Source: Paralithodes platypus
Lineage: Eukaryota > Arthropoda > Malacostraca > Decapoda > Lithodidae
Reading direction: 5' to 3'
Length of the DNA stretch: 64,000 bases
Assembly: GCA_032716605.1 (NCBI GenBank)
Contig: CM064506.1
Location: 20,804,894 to 20,868,893 of the forward strand
The position numbers and the translations under genes were made by a program. Below the pieces are notes generated by a model. The model saw only the letters and a list, made by a program, of their open reading frames with translations, searched no databases and was not told the DNA's origin. Shown piece by piece: positions 43,863 through 54,375 of this stretch. Within the stretch, counting starts at the first letter, position 1. The number at the start of each line of letters is the position of its first letter.

Positions 43863-44820
43863 CAGTGGTCCAGGCAAACTAGAAAAGGTATTAGCATTAT
43901 TGAGGAGATGCTGCTGTCTTCAGTGCGTGTCATGGCCATCCTGAGCCTTACGACGTATACAGACTAATAACACACATAACAAAGCCACTATAACAACTTC
44001 GTCTCTCTCCAACACCCCTTCTCCCCTCTCTACACTCTTCAGAAAATAGGAAAAGTAGAAAGTAGCTACGAGGTGCCGTTGTGAAGGCTTATCCTTCAAT
44101 ACCTTCACCTGACCTGACCCCATCCGGGGTTTAGCTGGTCCACAAGGGTGTGTGACATGAACCCAATAGAGAATTTGTGGGCCATCATGTCATGGAGTGG
44201 AATGTGGTTCAGGTGTGGATTGGAAAGGGCAGGAGGAGTGGGATCGGGGGGCGGGGGGGGGAATCCGTCGCCGCCCTAATATAAGTTGGAAAATGTGTAA
44301 ATAAGCTCCAACGAGAATACAGGAGGTAGTTGATGCAGCTTGTGGGTGGAGATCATATTGATTTCATAAATATAAATTGTAAATGTTTACTTTTAAGATC
44401 CCTTTATATGTATTATATAATGTGTATGTGTTTCCAATGTTCACCGTAACATAATGATGGTGAAATAATACATATTAAATTAAATTCAAGGTAATATACA
44501 CAGAGCTATAGTATACTTTTAATTATGTTTGGACGATAATTTAAACAATACGAAGTAAAAATATAAAAGCCTAAACAATTTACAGTATATCAACTTCAAA
44601 ACAACATAACAAGATTACTTGGATTATCGTTAATTGTTCAATTTGATGACTTACTTTATAGTAAATCATTACAATGGGTAACGCCGAACTGTTTACTGAT
44701 AATGGGAAGCCACAGTAATTAAGCTAGTAATTAAGAATCCACTGAGAAAAGTATAATGCAATAATCATAGCGTGTCATATTACATGTGAAGGTAATATGT
44801 TATATGACATGTTAAGGTAG

Positions 44821-45340
44821 GCGGATGCCCAACCCCGAAAGGGGTTGAAATAGGGGAGCTATCCCCCCGCCAAAGGCGGCTTTCTAGGGCCTTTCCTAGC
44901 TGATGCTGAGAGGATTGGGTTCTAGTCATGTGGTGATGGGCTGGTCTATCAGAGTGAGAACTGAGCGATCTCTGCCATACCCATAGCTTACTCTGACTGT
45001 TCCTTTTACTTATATATTTTCTAGATCTCAAGTGACGGCGCCTCTTCCGTGGATTGACCTCCCAATCTACCAAGATTGGAAGCCAAAGCGTCACATTTTT
45101 CCTTTGCCCCTCAACTTTCTCTTCATAATTGCTGAGGGGCACAGGGCCCTGGGTGGGTCTTTGGTTTCCCGGGCGTTTCCGCACCCTCCTTAGCTCCCCG
45201 CCATGGAGTGGCTTCGGTCACCCAGGCTTTATTGTGGTTGTCAGGGAGGGTTCTGTGGGGGCGCTCGGTTATGGCCTTGGCCTTCAACGGGGCCTTGGGG
45301 CTGTTCGGCCAGGCAGCTTGGGGAACAACAACAACAACAA
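44821..45340 (+). mobile_element. SINE-2 copy in T copy B, complete with structured head
   Basis: Flanked by CATGTTAAGGTAG on both sides (44808-44820, 45341-45353). The head contains four successive perfect hairpins: CAACCCC-GAAA-GGGGTTG (44830-44847), GGGGA-GCTA-TCCCC, CCGCC-AAA-GGCGG and CTAGG-N6-CCTAG (44884-44899). The body carries 'CAGAGTGAGAACTGAGCG' and 'GTGGATTGACCTCCCAATC'. The 3' end GGGCTGTTCGGCCAGGCAGC plus (AAC)n matches the LINE at 58870-58960. No A/B box is obvious. Confidence 0.9.
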
Positions 45341-46234
45341 CATGTTAAGGTAGATTATGAATTGGTCAACCACAGTGCTGTGAATAGTGGTATGGAAGAT
45401 TTTTTTTTTTACTCTACTATGAAAATTTGTTTTTATTACAAAAAAAAAAACACGTTTCGGCTCATCTAAAGTGTTTTCTCTAACTGGGCCGATATTATCT
45501 TGTCTTTATGATATATATATTTGGTTATAATTTGGTCAAAGCTAGATTACAATGTGATCCAACTTGTCTTGATGCGTGGATTGTAACATCCCGTTTCAAT
45601 TACTTATATATTTATACGATTGTTTACACTAACCAGGACGCCAAGGTTGGCAACTTTGAGTGTTTTGCAACGGAGCATACTGTATATATTTATTTTCTAT
45701 AACACATTGTATAAGGTAAATAATAGAATACGAGTTAATAATTGAGAATCAGTAGAGGTAAAAAGAACTATTATTAAAACACCAAAGATTGTTGTATGGA
45801 CAGCTTTGAACACGACGATGAGGTAAATTATATATTCGGTTAGGAGAGAGAAGGGGGAGAGAAAAAGAAAGAAGGGGGGAGATAGGGGAAGGCAGCAGTG
45901 AAGGGGAGGAGGGGGGAATGGGAAGTTCGAAGGATAGAAACTTGATTATCTGTATATTAAATTTCATAAATAACGCAATACCTGATGTGTGTTACTTATT
46001 TGTGATCCGGCATGGGCTAGTCTAATACTATAGCCTGTGTGTTATGTTAAAATAAAGTTATTCTGAGTGCTGTTCTAGAACACACACACACACACACGTT
46101 TGACTCCTCCTCCTTCCAACCTCTATACTAACTCCGCCCCCTTTTATTAGAAGCGATTAAAGGGCCATCTATTAAAAGATAAGTGAACTAATACATTGCC
46201 TCAGGCCATGACAGCAGTTCTGTCGTAGACTGTA

Positions 46235-46540
46235 CTTCACTGTCTCACCCTCTAGGCTCAGACCCTCACTCTCAGAACGCCACCTATTGAGCAATGAACT
46301 CACTAGGCATTGCCTCCCATGTAGCATATTTTTAATATGGGAATATTAATACAGTGATATTTAATCAAGGAACAATGAGGGTATTTTTTGGCGTTTCGGT
46401 GGGCTTTGTGGTAATGCACTGATACCATGTACATCACAAATTCTATCCCAATAATATCTTCCCACTGATACATCGGGATTCGAACCCGGGACCATTGAAT
46501 TACCAGTCCTGTGGCATGACCACTCCACCACACCTCCTCT
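46235..46540 (-). mobile_element. SINE-1 copy, 3' part cut off at T copy B
   Basis: On the minus strand it starts with the tRNA-like head (GGAGGTGTGGTGGAGTGG, B-box 'GGTTCGAATCCCGATG' at about 46470-46485) and runs to 'GGTGAGACAGTGAAG', where the T copy B end lies. The remainder of the SINE is not found at the other end of T. Confidence 0.8.
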
Positions 46541-46745
46541 GATCCATAGATATAGTTTGTAGTATGGCACATACGGTACTAGAATTACACCTCCCCTGTA
46601 TCTACTGTATGTATCTCTATATCTACCTAACATTATAAATGTAATCATGAATGTAGGAATGAACAAATTATATAAAATTTATACAAAACATGCAAGCTGA
46701 ATAAGATCATTAACGTGGTGAGACGACAAGGAAGTATATATACCG

Positions 46746-46791
<46 letters not shown>

Positions 46792-46990
46792 TATGTATAG
46801 AATAGATAGAGAGAGAAAGAGAGAGAATTTTCTCCTTATCATACATCTTCAACTCTAGTCTGACAGCTTGTGAGTCAAACATTAATAAGAATATTGTCAC
46901 GTAAATTAATCTGCCGTCGGTCTATTCTCCTTTACCAATACAATAAATCTCAATACAGTAGCTGAAAAAGTGTTGGCCATAAAAGGAAAA

Positions 46991-46993
<3 letters not shown>

Positions 46994-47063
<70 letters not shown>
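46994..47063. repeat. (AT)n microsatellite next to the 98-bp satellite
   Basis: A pure AT run of about 70 bp ending in AAGCTCTCGCGAGATAAC, where the 98-bp array begins. Confidence 0.95.
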
Positions 47064-47066
<3 letters not shown>

Positions 47067-47084
47067 CTCTCGCGAGATAACCGC

Positions 47085-47776
47085 TCAAACCAGGGAGTAC
47101 CGGTGACGTTGTTATATATGTCAGCTACATATAGCCGATTTTTATCGTCACTACATCGTTAAGGTCATCAACTGACACACACTTTAAACCAGGGAGTACC
47201 GGTGACGTTGTTATATATGTCAGCTACATATAGCCGATTATATCGTCACTACATCGTTAAGGTCATCAACTGACACACACTTTAAACCAGGGAGTACCGG
47301 TGACGTTGTTATATATGTCAGCTACATATAGCCGATTATATCGTCACTACATCGTTAAGGTCATCAACTGACACACACTTTAAACCAGGGAGTACCGGTG
47401 ACGTTGTTATATATGTCAGCTACATATAGCCGATTATTATCGTCACTACATCGTTAAGGTCATCAACTGACACACACTTTAAACCAGGGAGTACCGGTGA
47501 CGTTGTTATATATGTCAGCTACATATAGCCGATTATATCGTCACTACATCGTTAAGGTCATCAACTGACACACACTTTAAACCAGGGAGTACCGGTGACG
47601 TTGTTATATATGTCAGCTACATATAGACGATTATTATCGTCACTACATCGTTAAGGTCATCAACTGACACACACTTTAAACCAGGGAGTACCGGTGACGT
47701 TGTTTTATATGTCAGCTACATATAGACGATTATTATCGTCACTACATCGTTAAGGTCATCAACTGACACACACTTT
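47085..47776 (+). repeat. 98-bp satellite, seven units
   Basis: Units begin near 47087, 47186, 47284, 47382, 47481, 47579 and 47678, each starting AAACCAGGGAGTACCGGTGA and ending 'CATCAACTGACACACACTTT'. Variation is limited to one or two positions (GCCGATTATATCG against GACGATTATTATCG). The near identity indicates recent homogenisation or expansion. Confidence 0.95.
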
Positions 47777-48055
47777 AATAATTAAGTTCTACCTCACTAT
47801 TCTTGCATGGAGGAACAATCATAAATTAAAGAGAATCGCATAATGGTAACCAGAATATGATGAAAATTACTATTTGTTTTCTATGAGAATGAGGGAGGCA
47901 AAAGGCAGGACTGCCTGTGGCGAGTGCTCCCTCAGAGTTGAAAGAGTGACAAGGCCAAAATCAATGGACATTCGAGCCAAAATGCCTGGACACACGGAGT
48001 TTGAAGCAATTTAAGTCATAGGAAGAGGGAAAGACTGATTCTGGAATGAGGTATA

Positions 48056-48866
48056 AGAACATAAGAACATAAGAACATAAGAAAATGGGAGTCTGCAGAA
48101 AGCCGATTGGCCCAAGCAAGGCAGATCCCTGTCCCACACAACCCCAATTACAAAGCCCAATTATAGGCTCAACACTCTAATACCCTGAGGATCATCTTAC
48201 CAAAACGGTTAGAGATTAACACAGGATTACGGGGGTCTGCAGAGCGCTGATTGGCCCAACCCTGCTGATCCCCCTTCACACCCAACCCTTCTCGTCCATA
48301 TGCTTATCCAATTTTTTCTTAAAGCTCCCTATCGTTTTTAATCCCACTATAGCACTTGGTAGTCCATTCCACCCATCTACAACTCTGTTACCAAACCAAT
48401 ATTTGCCTATATCTTTTCTGAAACGAAATTTATCTAATTTGAAACCATTGGTACGAGTTCTTTCCCTATCACTGAGCTTTAGTACATTTGTCATGTCCCC
48501 TTTGTTAATCCCACTAACCCACTTGAACACCTCTATCATATCCCCTCTAACTCTGCGTCTCTCTAACGAATGTAAGCCTAATTTCTTCAACCTTTCTTTA
48601 TACGGAAGATTTCTAATATTATGGATAATTTTTGTCATTCTACGTTGTACTCTCTCCAATGAATCTATGTCCATTCTGTAATAAGGACACCAAAATTGAA
48701 CAGCATAATCCATATGGGGTCTCACTAATGACAAGTAAAGTTTTAAGATAAAATCAGCAGTTCTGTTACTCACACTCCTTGAGATGAACCCGAGAATCCT
48801 GTTTGCCTTGTTTCGAACGCTTATACACTGTTGTCTAGGCTTCAAATCATTGCTAACAAACACAGG
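48056..48866 (-). pseudogene. CR1-like LINE, 5'-truncated copy (ORF2 C-terminus and 3' UTR)
   Basis: An open minus-strand frame (48863-48276) reads 'FVSNDLKPRQQCISVRNKAN', 'HMDYAVQFWCPYY', 'RMTKIIHNIRNLPY' and ends 'DKHMDEKGWV', almost identical to the end of 52862-53956. It is followed by the 3' UTR and a (GAACATAA)n tail at 48056-48085. It lacks RT and endonuclease. The intact frame suggests a recent insertion from the same family. Confidence 0.9.
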
Positions 48867-49439
48867 TATGGTGGTGAAGGGGCCAAATAATACAGTCCCA
48901 TAATCTTACCGTAATCTAACTGTATGCCTAGTCTTCTAAGGAGCACAGAGCGTAGATTGCGTGTACTTGTGTCTGGAGTAGCGAACGGTACACTCGGATA
49001 CCATAATCTCTACTACTCATACGAAATCGGGGACCACATATGTTTTTCTTTATGCAATTATAACTATTTGGATTTATGTTTTGGATATAACATTCTTTTT
49101 AATAAATAGTATATATAGTTTTGTAGTTGATTTATAGAACATTATATTGTTAAGTTGATTTCCAGAGATATACTTCCATAATTAGAAATAGGTGAAGTCC
49201 ACGAATATTTATGAGTAGGTTAGAGACTATGGCATCCGAGTGTACCAGAGAGATCAGTTCATTATACCTCCGCCACTTGAGTATCCACCATGCCGACAGG
49301 TCCACTTGGCTCTACTGGCTTCCTTAATTAACCGTGCCCACCTCGCTTGTTTTTCTTTTTCTCTCCCTCTCTCTTTGGCTTTAATCCAATCGGCCCCATT
49401 CAGCCTACTGTTTTAAGATGTTTACCCCATCCAAGGTTA

Positions 49440-49760
49440 AGAGAGTTGTATCTCTTAACCTTGCCCCCATCCAGGTGTCAATATTTTCCTGGCGAGCAGT
49501 AGAGAGCCAGCATATATACATATTTTTGTTTTGACAGCAAGCTAAATTTGTACATTTTACGTTAGAAAAATGTCTCCAGCGAAGCCGGATTTCTCCATAC
49601 AATGCTGGCTCGCTATCGCTCGCCAGGAAGAAATCGACACCTGGATGGGGATAAACGTCTTAAAACAGTTGGCTGAATGGGGCCGAATGGATACAAGCCA
49701 GAGAAAGAGAGAAAAGGAGAGAAAGATAAAACAGCAGGTGACCCCCCTTAACTTTATCTG
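49440..49760. mobile_element. Foldback copy of MITE family M1
   Basis: 49430-49510 and 49600-49680 are inverted halves: 'CCAGGTGTCAATATTTTCCT' against 'AGGAAGAAATCGACACCTGG', and the 'GGCGAGCAGTAGAGAGCCAG' type against its complement. The right end reads GTGACCCCCCTTAAC, the family's TTAA terminus. Confidence 0.65.
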
Positions 49761-49929
49761 GTAGTAGCTCTTCAAACTGTATTACTTCTGAGGAACATCA
49801 TCTGAAAAATTAACATGCCTAATTATAAATAGCAATGAATAAGTAGCCTCCCGTTCTTAACATTAATTAACAATTACACACCCCAATGTACTTGAATAAA
49901 CTAATGAAAGCATATTTCATCAGTTGCCC

Positions 49930-50012
49930 TCTGACCCGTGACTAGTGTGGACGTCCCCAGTGACCGCTAGTGTACCGGTTTACCCTTAGTGAGGTCCTAG
50001 TGAACTTTCATA
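49930..50012 (+). promoter_or_regulatory. Putative 5' UTR of the CR1-like element
   Basis: Sequence between AT-rich host DNA and the first ATG, with repeated 'CTAGTG' words (ACTAGTGTGGACG, GCTAGTGTACCG, CCTAGTGAAC). Non-LTR elements carry internal promoters in this position; no known motif is recognised. Confidence 0.4.
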
Positions 50013-50400
50013 GTGATGGCTGTTGTTGATGAGTCTGCTGTCTCCTCCCATACTCTCCAGCTTTGTCTTGCTTTGCAAGAAAGACTGGAGAGTGTGGAGC
50101 AGGAGATTCAGTGTCTCAAAGATGAAAATTTGGCCTTGAGACTAGCTATGGCGGAGAAGAAGTGTGAGGCTACCGAAAGTGTTCCCAGGGATCGTGAAGC
50201 CCCTTGGAAAGTGGTGTCAACTAGTGCAACGGCCTGCAAGCTGAAAAGGCAGCCAGTCAAGACCCACAACAACTTCAGCACCTTGGCTGATGAGAGTGAT
50301 GGCGATGAAGTGGCGATCATCGAGGCAGTGAGAGGGGAGGGGGGGGGGGGGAGTCTGCTGCTGTTGCTGCAACAACTGCTGCTACACGCCGACAAAAGGA
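50013..50400 (+). pseudogene. CR1-like ORF1 N-terminus with coiled coil
   Basis: It starts at ATGATGGCTGTTGTTG. Residues about 15-52 have heptad spacing ('LQERLESVEQEIQCLKDENL'), a coiled coil likely used for trimerisation of the RNA-binding ORF1 protein. A basic stretch and an acidic 'LADESDGDEV' follow. A G-run at 50336-50350 shifts the frame: before it the frame leads to a Leu/Gln-rich non-homologous tail (to 50528), after it the other frame reads the esterase. So ORF1 was probably continuous. The run could also be an assembly error. Confidence 0.75.
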
Positions 50401-52282
50401 AAAAGCTAAGTCTGTTTTCATTGTCGGTGATTCATTGGTTAGATACCTTGGCAGGGCAACAAACACTCAGGTTGGTAAAGTTGTCTGCGTGCCTGGTGCC
50501 GGAGTCGGGAGGGTGGCTGAGAAGATAGATGCTGTCATGGAAGTGAGTGGGGAGGACCCCATCATCTTCCTCAACGCAGGGAGCAACGACATATGGAGAT
50601 GCAGGACTGAGGAGTTGCTCTCCAAGTATCAGGAAATGTTGGAGAGGATCAAGGAAAAAGGTGGAGTTCCTGTGGTAAACAGTATCCTGCCTAGAAGAGG
50701 GGTAAGGAAGGAATGGTCCTCCAGGGCTATTGGTGTAAATAGCCGGCTGGAGAAGTATTGTAAGGCAAATACTATTCCATTCCTGGATAACTGGTCCCTC
50801 TTTTATGGTAAGGATGAACTGTATGCCCAGGATGGAGTACATCTCTCTCGACTAGGAGTTTCGACCTTGGCCAGCTCACTCGACAAGATTGTTGCGGGGT
50901 TTCGTCAAAAAAAACCTGGGTGTGTAAGTAAAATACTGTCTCCATATGGAGCAGGTACTTCATGTGACAAACCAGTGAGTAAAATAGAAATAATCAGTCA
51001 AGATAGTGCGGATATAGTGATGTGTAATAGTAGTATCGATAACACTACACATGTAACTGATAGTAAAGATGAGAATACTGATAGAGTAGAATTTCCGTCT
51101 AGAGCTAGTAGTTCAACAGGAAATAATAAGTTAGCTAAACACAATAGAAAATTAGTTGCAAATAAAAGTAATAAGTTGAGGGTATATTATACAAATTGTA
51201 GGAGTTTATGTAACAAAATGAACGAACTTAGAGCACTCGTTAGCACAGAAAATATAGACATAATAGCGCTAACTGAAACGTGGATTAATACAGAATCTAG
51301 GCATTTTTTAGCAGAATTTGATATTCCAGGATATAGTTTGTTTAAATATGACCGAAAAAGTAGGAGGGGCGGGGGTATAGCAGTGTTTGTCAGGAGTACA
51401 TTAAAAAGCTGTATTAAATCAGGTATTAGACTAAATAATGATAATGAAAGTGTTTGGGTAGAGGTTAACGAAGGTAGTGAGACCATAGTTATTGGAGTTA
51501 TATATAGACCGCCTAATATGAGTAGAAATGGCGGAAAATCGTTATGGGAGGAAATTAAAATAGCATCAAGGTTTAGCAATGTGTGCATTATGGGGGATTT
51601 TAATTTTCCGAACATTGATTGGCAGCACCAAATAGGCGACTCCGATTCAGTAGAGTTTATTGAGGTAGTACAAGATAGTTTTTTATTTCAATTCATAGAT
51701 ACGCCGACTAGAGGTATTAATATTCTTGATTTAGTTTTCAGTAACAATGAACATATGATAACTAATGTAGAGATTGGTGACCACCTAGGAAATAGCGATC
51801 ATAAATCTATTTATTTTAATATACAATGGACAGGGAATGCTAAAGAGAATACGACACTTATCCCAGATTTCAGAAAAGCCGATTATGGTGGGCTAAGAAG
51901 AGACTTAAGGGTGGACCCTATTGTTAAGCAATTAAGTCAGGATATGCCAGAGTTAAACTTGCCACCTACATATAACCAGTTTATTGCTTCACTCCACAAT
52001 GCTCAAAATAAATATATCCCTAAAAGAAGATTTAGATCGACGCAGAACCAACCAAAATGGATGACTAATAAGCTAATAGATCTTATAGGAAAAAAGAAAG
52101 GAATATATCGAAAAATAAAGAAAGGTGAAAATCATTTACATATATACTATCAGACTCTATCAAGACAGGTCAAAAAGGAAATCAGGAAAGCAAAAATAAA
52201 TTATGAAATAAGGATAGCCAGCGACTCAAAAAATAACCCTAAAGCTTTTTACCAACTATATAAATCTAAATTAGAGATGTAA
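50400..52282 (+). CDS. CR1-like polyprotein part: SGNH esterase fused to AP endonuclease
   Basis: One open frame holds two domains. Residues 1-150 form an SGNH/GDSL-type hydrolase: 'FIVGDSLVRYLG' (block I Ser, read just upstream of the first ATG at 50435), 'NAGSND' (block III Asn, 50573) and 'DGVHLSR' (block V Asp-His, about 50831). After a linker of about 100 residues comes an apurinic-like endonuclease: 'VYYTNCRSLCNKMNEL' (51182), 'ALTETWI', 'RRGGGIAVFV', 'GVIYRPPN', 'GDFNFPNIDW' (51594) and 'SDHKSI' (51801). A linker toward RT follows. The frame ends early at 52282 by a single-base shift. In CR1/L2 relatives esterase and endonuclease normally lie in separate ORFs, so the fusion is unusual. 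Esterase substrates are unknown. Confidence 0.85.
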
Positions 52283-52899
52283 TAGGCCCCCTAAAAACTT
52301 CAATAGGAGAAATAACAGAAAATGATTTAGAAATGTGCAGTACATTAAATAGTCAGTTTCTTTCCGTTTTCACTAATGAAAATTTGGCACAGATTCCAGA
52401 TAAATTGGTATATAGTGATAGTATAGAAAATATGTTAAGTACAGTTAGTATAAGTAGAAATGATGTGCTTAAGGAAATTGACAGACTGAAACCTCAAAAA
52501 TCGCCTGGTCCTGACGAGGTATATGCTAGAGTATTAAAAGAATGCAGAGATGAGTTAAGTAGTCCATTAGCATTTATATTTAACAAGTCATTAGAAACAG
52601 GTTTAGTTCCAGAAGCTTGGAAGCTTGCAAATGTAGTTCCGATCTTCAAAAAAGGTGATAAATCGATAGCATCCAATTACCGTCCCATTAGTCTCACATC
52701 AATCATAGGAAAGTTGCTAGAGTCCATTATTGCTAGGAAAATTAGAAGCCACTTAGTAAAATTTAACTTAATAAATTCTTCTCAGCATGGATTCACTCAG
52801 GGACGTTCTTGCCTTACTAATTTGCTTAGCTTTTTCTCAGAGGTATATGAAGCAGTAGATAGTGACAAGTCATATGATATTATATTTAGATTTCAGTAA
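52270..52899 (+). pseudogene. CR1-like RT, N-terminal part (frameshifted)
   Basis: It continues from the endonuclease linker after a one-base shift near 52275 ('RDVIGPLKTSIGEI'), with the first ATG at 52333. RT motifs: 'KSPGPDEVYARVLKEC', 'VVPIFKKGDKSIASNYRPIS', 'SSQHGFTQGRSCLTNLLSF'. A second shift near 52885 moves into the frame of 52862-53956 at the 'LDFSKAFDRV' palm motif. Apart from these shifts the protein looks well conserved, so the copy is young or the shifts could be sequencing errors. Confidence 0.85.
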
Positions 52900-53956
52900 A
52901 GCTTTCGACAGAGTCCCTCATGAGAGATTGATGAGAAAGGTTGAGGCACATGGAATAGGAGGGTCGTTGTTGGGATGGATTAGGTCATGGCTAATTGGTA
53001 GGAAACAGAGAGTCAGCATAAATGGTACCAAGTCAGAGTGGGGAGCAGTCAAAAGTGGTGTCCCCCAGGGATCGGTATTAGGTCCCCTGTTGTTTCTTAT
53101 ATACATAAATGACCTAGATTTAGGTATAACTAGTAGGATAAGTAAATTCGCAGACGATACTAAAATGGGGAGATCAATTGATTCAGATAGCGATATAGAG
53201 TGCCTCCAAAGGGATCTAGATACCTTACATGAATGGTCAGTAAATTGGCAGATGAAGTTTAACATTGACAAATGCAAGGTATTAAAGATAGGGAAGATGC
53301 AAACAAATGTTAAATATAAACTAGCTAATTTAGAATTAGAAAATTCAGACTGCGAGAAAGATCTAGGTGTGTTTGTTAGCAATGATTTGAAGCCTAGAAA
53401 ACAGTGTATAAGCGTTCGTAATAAGGCAAACAGGATTCTCGGGTTCATCTCTAGGAGTGTGAGTAACAGAACTGCTGATGTTATCTTAAAACTTTACTTG
53501 TCATTAGTGAGACCCCATATGGATTATGCTGTCCAATTTTGGTGTCCTTATTACAGAATGGACATAGATTCATTGGAGAGAATTCAGCGTAGAATGACAA
53601 AAATTATCCATAATATTAGAAATTTTCCGTATGAAGAAAGGTTGAAGAAATTAGGTTTACATTCGTTAGAGAGACGCAGAGTTAGAGGGGATATGATAGA
53701 GGTGTTCAAGTGGGTTAGTGGGATTAACAAAGGGGACATGACAAATGTACTAAAGCTCAGTGATAGCGAAAGAACTCGTACCAATGGTTTCAAATTAGAT
53801 AAATTTCGTTTCAGAAAAGATATAGGCAAATATTGGTTTGGTAACAGAGTTGTAGATGGGTGGAATAGGCTACCAAGTGATATAGTGGGATCAAGAACGA
53901 TAGGGAGCTTTAAGAAAAAATTGGATAAGCATATGGACGAGAAGGGTTGGGTGTGA
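52862..53956 (+). pseudogene. CR1-like RT catalytic and C-terminal part
   Basis: The frame carries 'YLDFSKAFDRVPHERL', 'GVPQGSVLGPLLFLIYINDL', 'KFADDTKMG' (catalytic Asp pair, 53146-53157), 'WQMKFNIDKCKVL', 'LGVFVSNDLKPRKQC' and a thumb/C-terminal domain ending 'DKHMDEKGWV'. Motif order and length match CR1-clade ORF2. No RNase H. The stop at 53954-53956 is shared with the truncated copy at 48276. Role in life: target-primed reverse transcription in the nucleus. The RT part itself has no internal stop. Confidence 0.9.
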
Positions 53957-54177
53957 AGGGGGATCAGCCGGGTTGGGCCAATCAGCGCTCTGCAGACCCC
54001 GTAATCCTGCGTTAATCTCTAACCGGTTTGGTAAGATGATCCTCAGGGTATTAGAGTGTTGAGCCTATAATTGGGCTTTGTAATTGGGGTTGTGTGGGAC
54101 AGGGATCTGCCTTGCTTAGGCCAATCGGCTTTCTGCAGACTCCCATTTTCTTATGTTCTTATGTTCTTATGTTCTTA
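53957..54177 (+). promoter_or_regulatory. CR1-like 3' UTR with (TTATGTTC)n tail
   Basis: The UTR contains 'GGGTTGGGCCAATCAGCGCT' and 'CAATCGGCTTTCTGCAGACT' and ends with four TTCTTATG-type octamers. CR1 elements end in short octamer repeats instead of poly(A) and recognise this 3' end for priming. The same UTR appears at 48056-48275, 7243-7330 and 32397-32495. Confidence 0.85.
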
Positions 54178-54262
54178 TATGGTCCTACAGGGATTCGAAC
54201 ACGGGACACCACACCCAGAACATAAACCATCTAAACCATTACACCACCAACACCGTTAACTC
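54178..54262 (-). other. tRNA-like SINE head
   Basis: The complement contains 'GGTGTTGGTGGTGTAATGG' (A box TGGTGTAATGG) and GTTCGAATCCC (B box) separated by about 45 nt. It is similar to 22468-22540. It directly abuts the CR1 tail. The SINE body beyond is not recognised. Confidence 0.6.
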
Positions 54263-54375
54263 AGACCCAACTGTATTATGGAAAGCGTAATGTTTTAGTG
54301 AGAGGAAAGAACAATGAATGGGGCCAAGATCACTAAGGACCAGGCCATGGGATTATTTCGGAAAAACAAAAGGTC

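Larger units (their letters stand above)
36020..46232 (-). mobile_element. TIR element T, copy B, with a 6.6 kb nested insertion
   Basis: The ends are TA|CAGTCTACGACAG at 36018 and its complement at 46232. 36020-37007 corresponds to 22130-23123 of copy A and 43638-46232 to 19574-22130, both reversed. Between them, 37008-43637 is an insertion flanked by TCACATT (37001-37007 and 43638-43644). Without insertion and one duplicate the length is about 3.58 kb, close to copy A. SINE-2, the tRNA-like segment and the hairpin are all shared with copy A. Its right flank is SINE-1; the left flank is not, so the TA duplication cannot be tested by host continuity. Confidence 0.9.

Noticed and set aside
44821..44930. 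HDV-like or hammerhead ribozyme in the SINE-2 head
   Set aside because: I could not place the 3' strand of an HDV P1 (no complement to GCGGATG in the right place), and there is no CTGATGA...GAAA hammerhead core; the region is only noted as structured.
47085..47776. CRISPR-like array
   Set aside because: The units are directly adjacent with no unique spacers, and the genome is eukaryotic.
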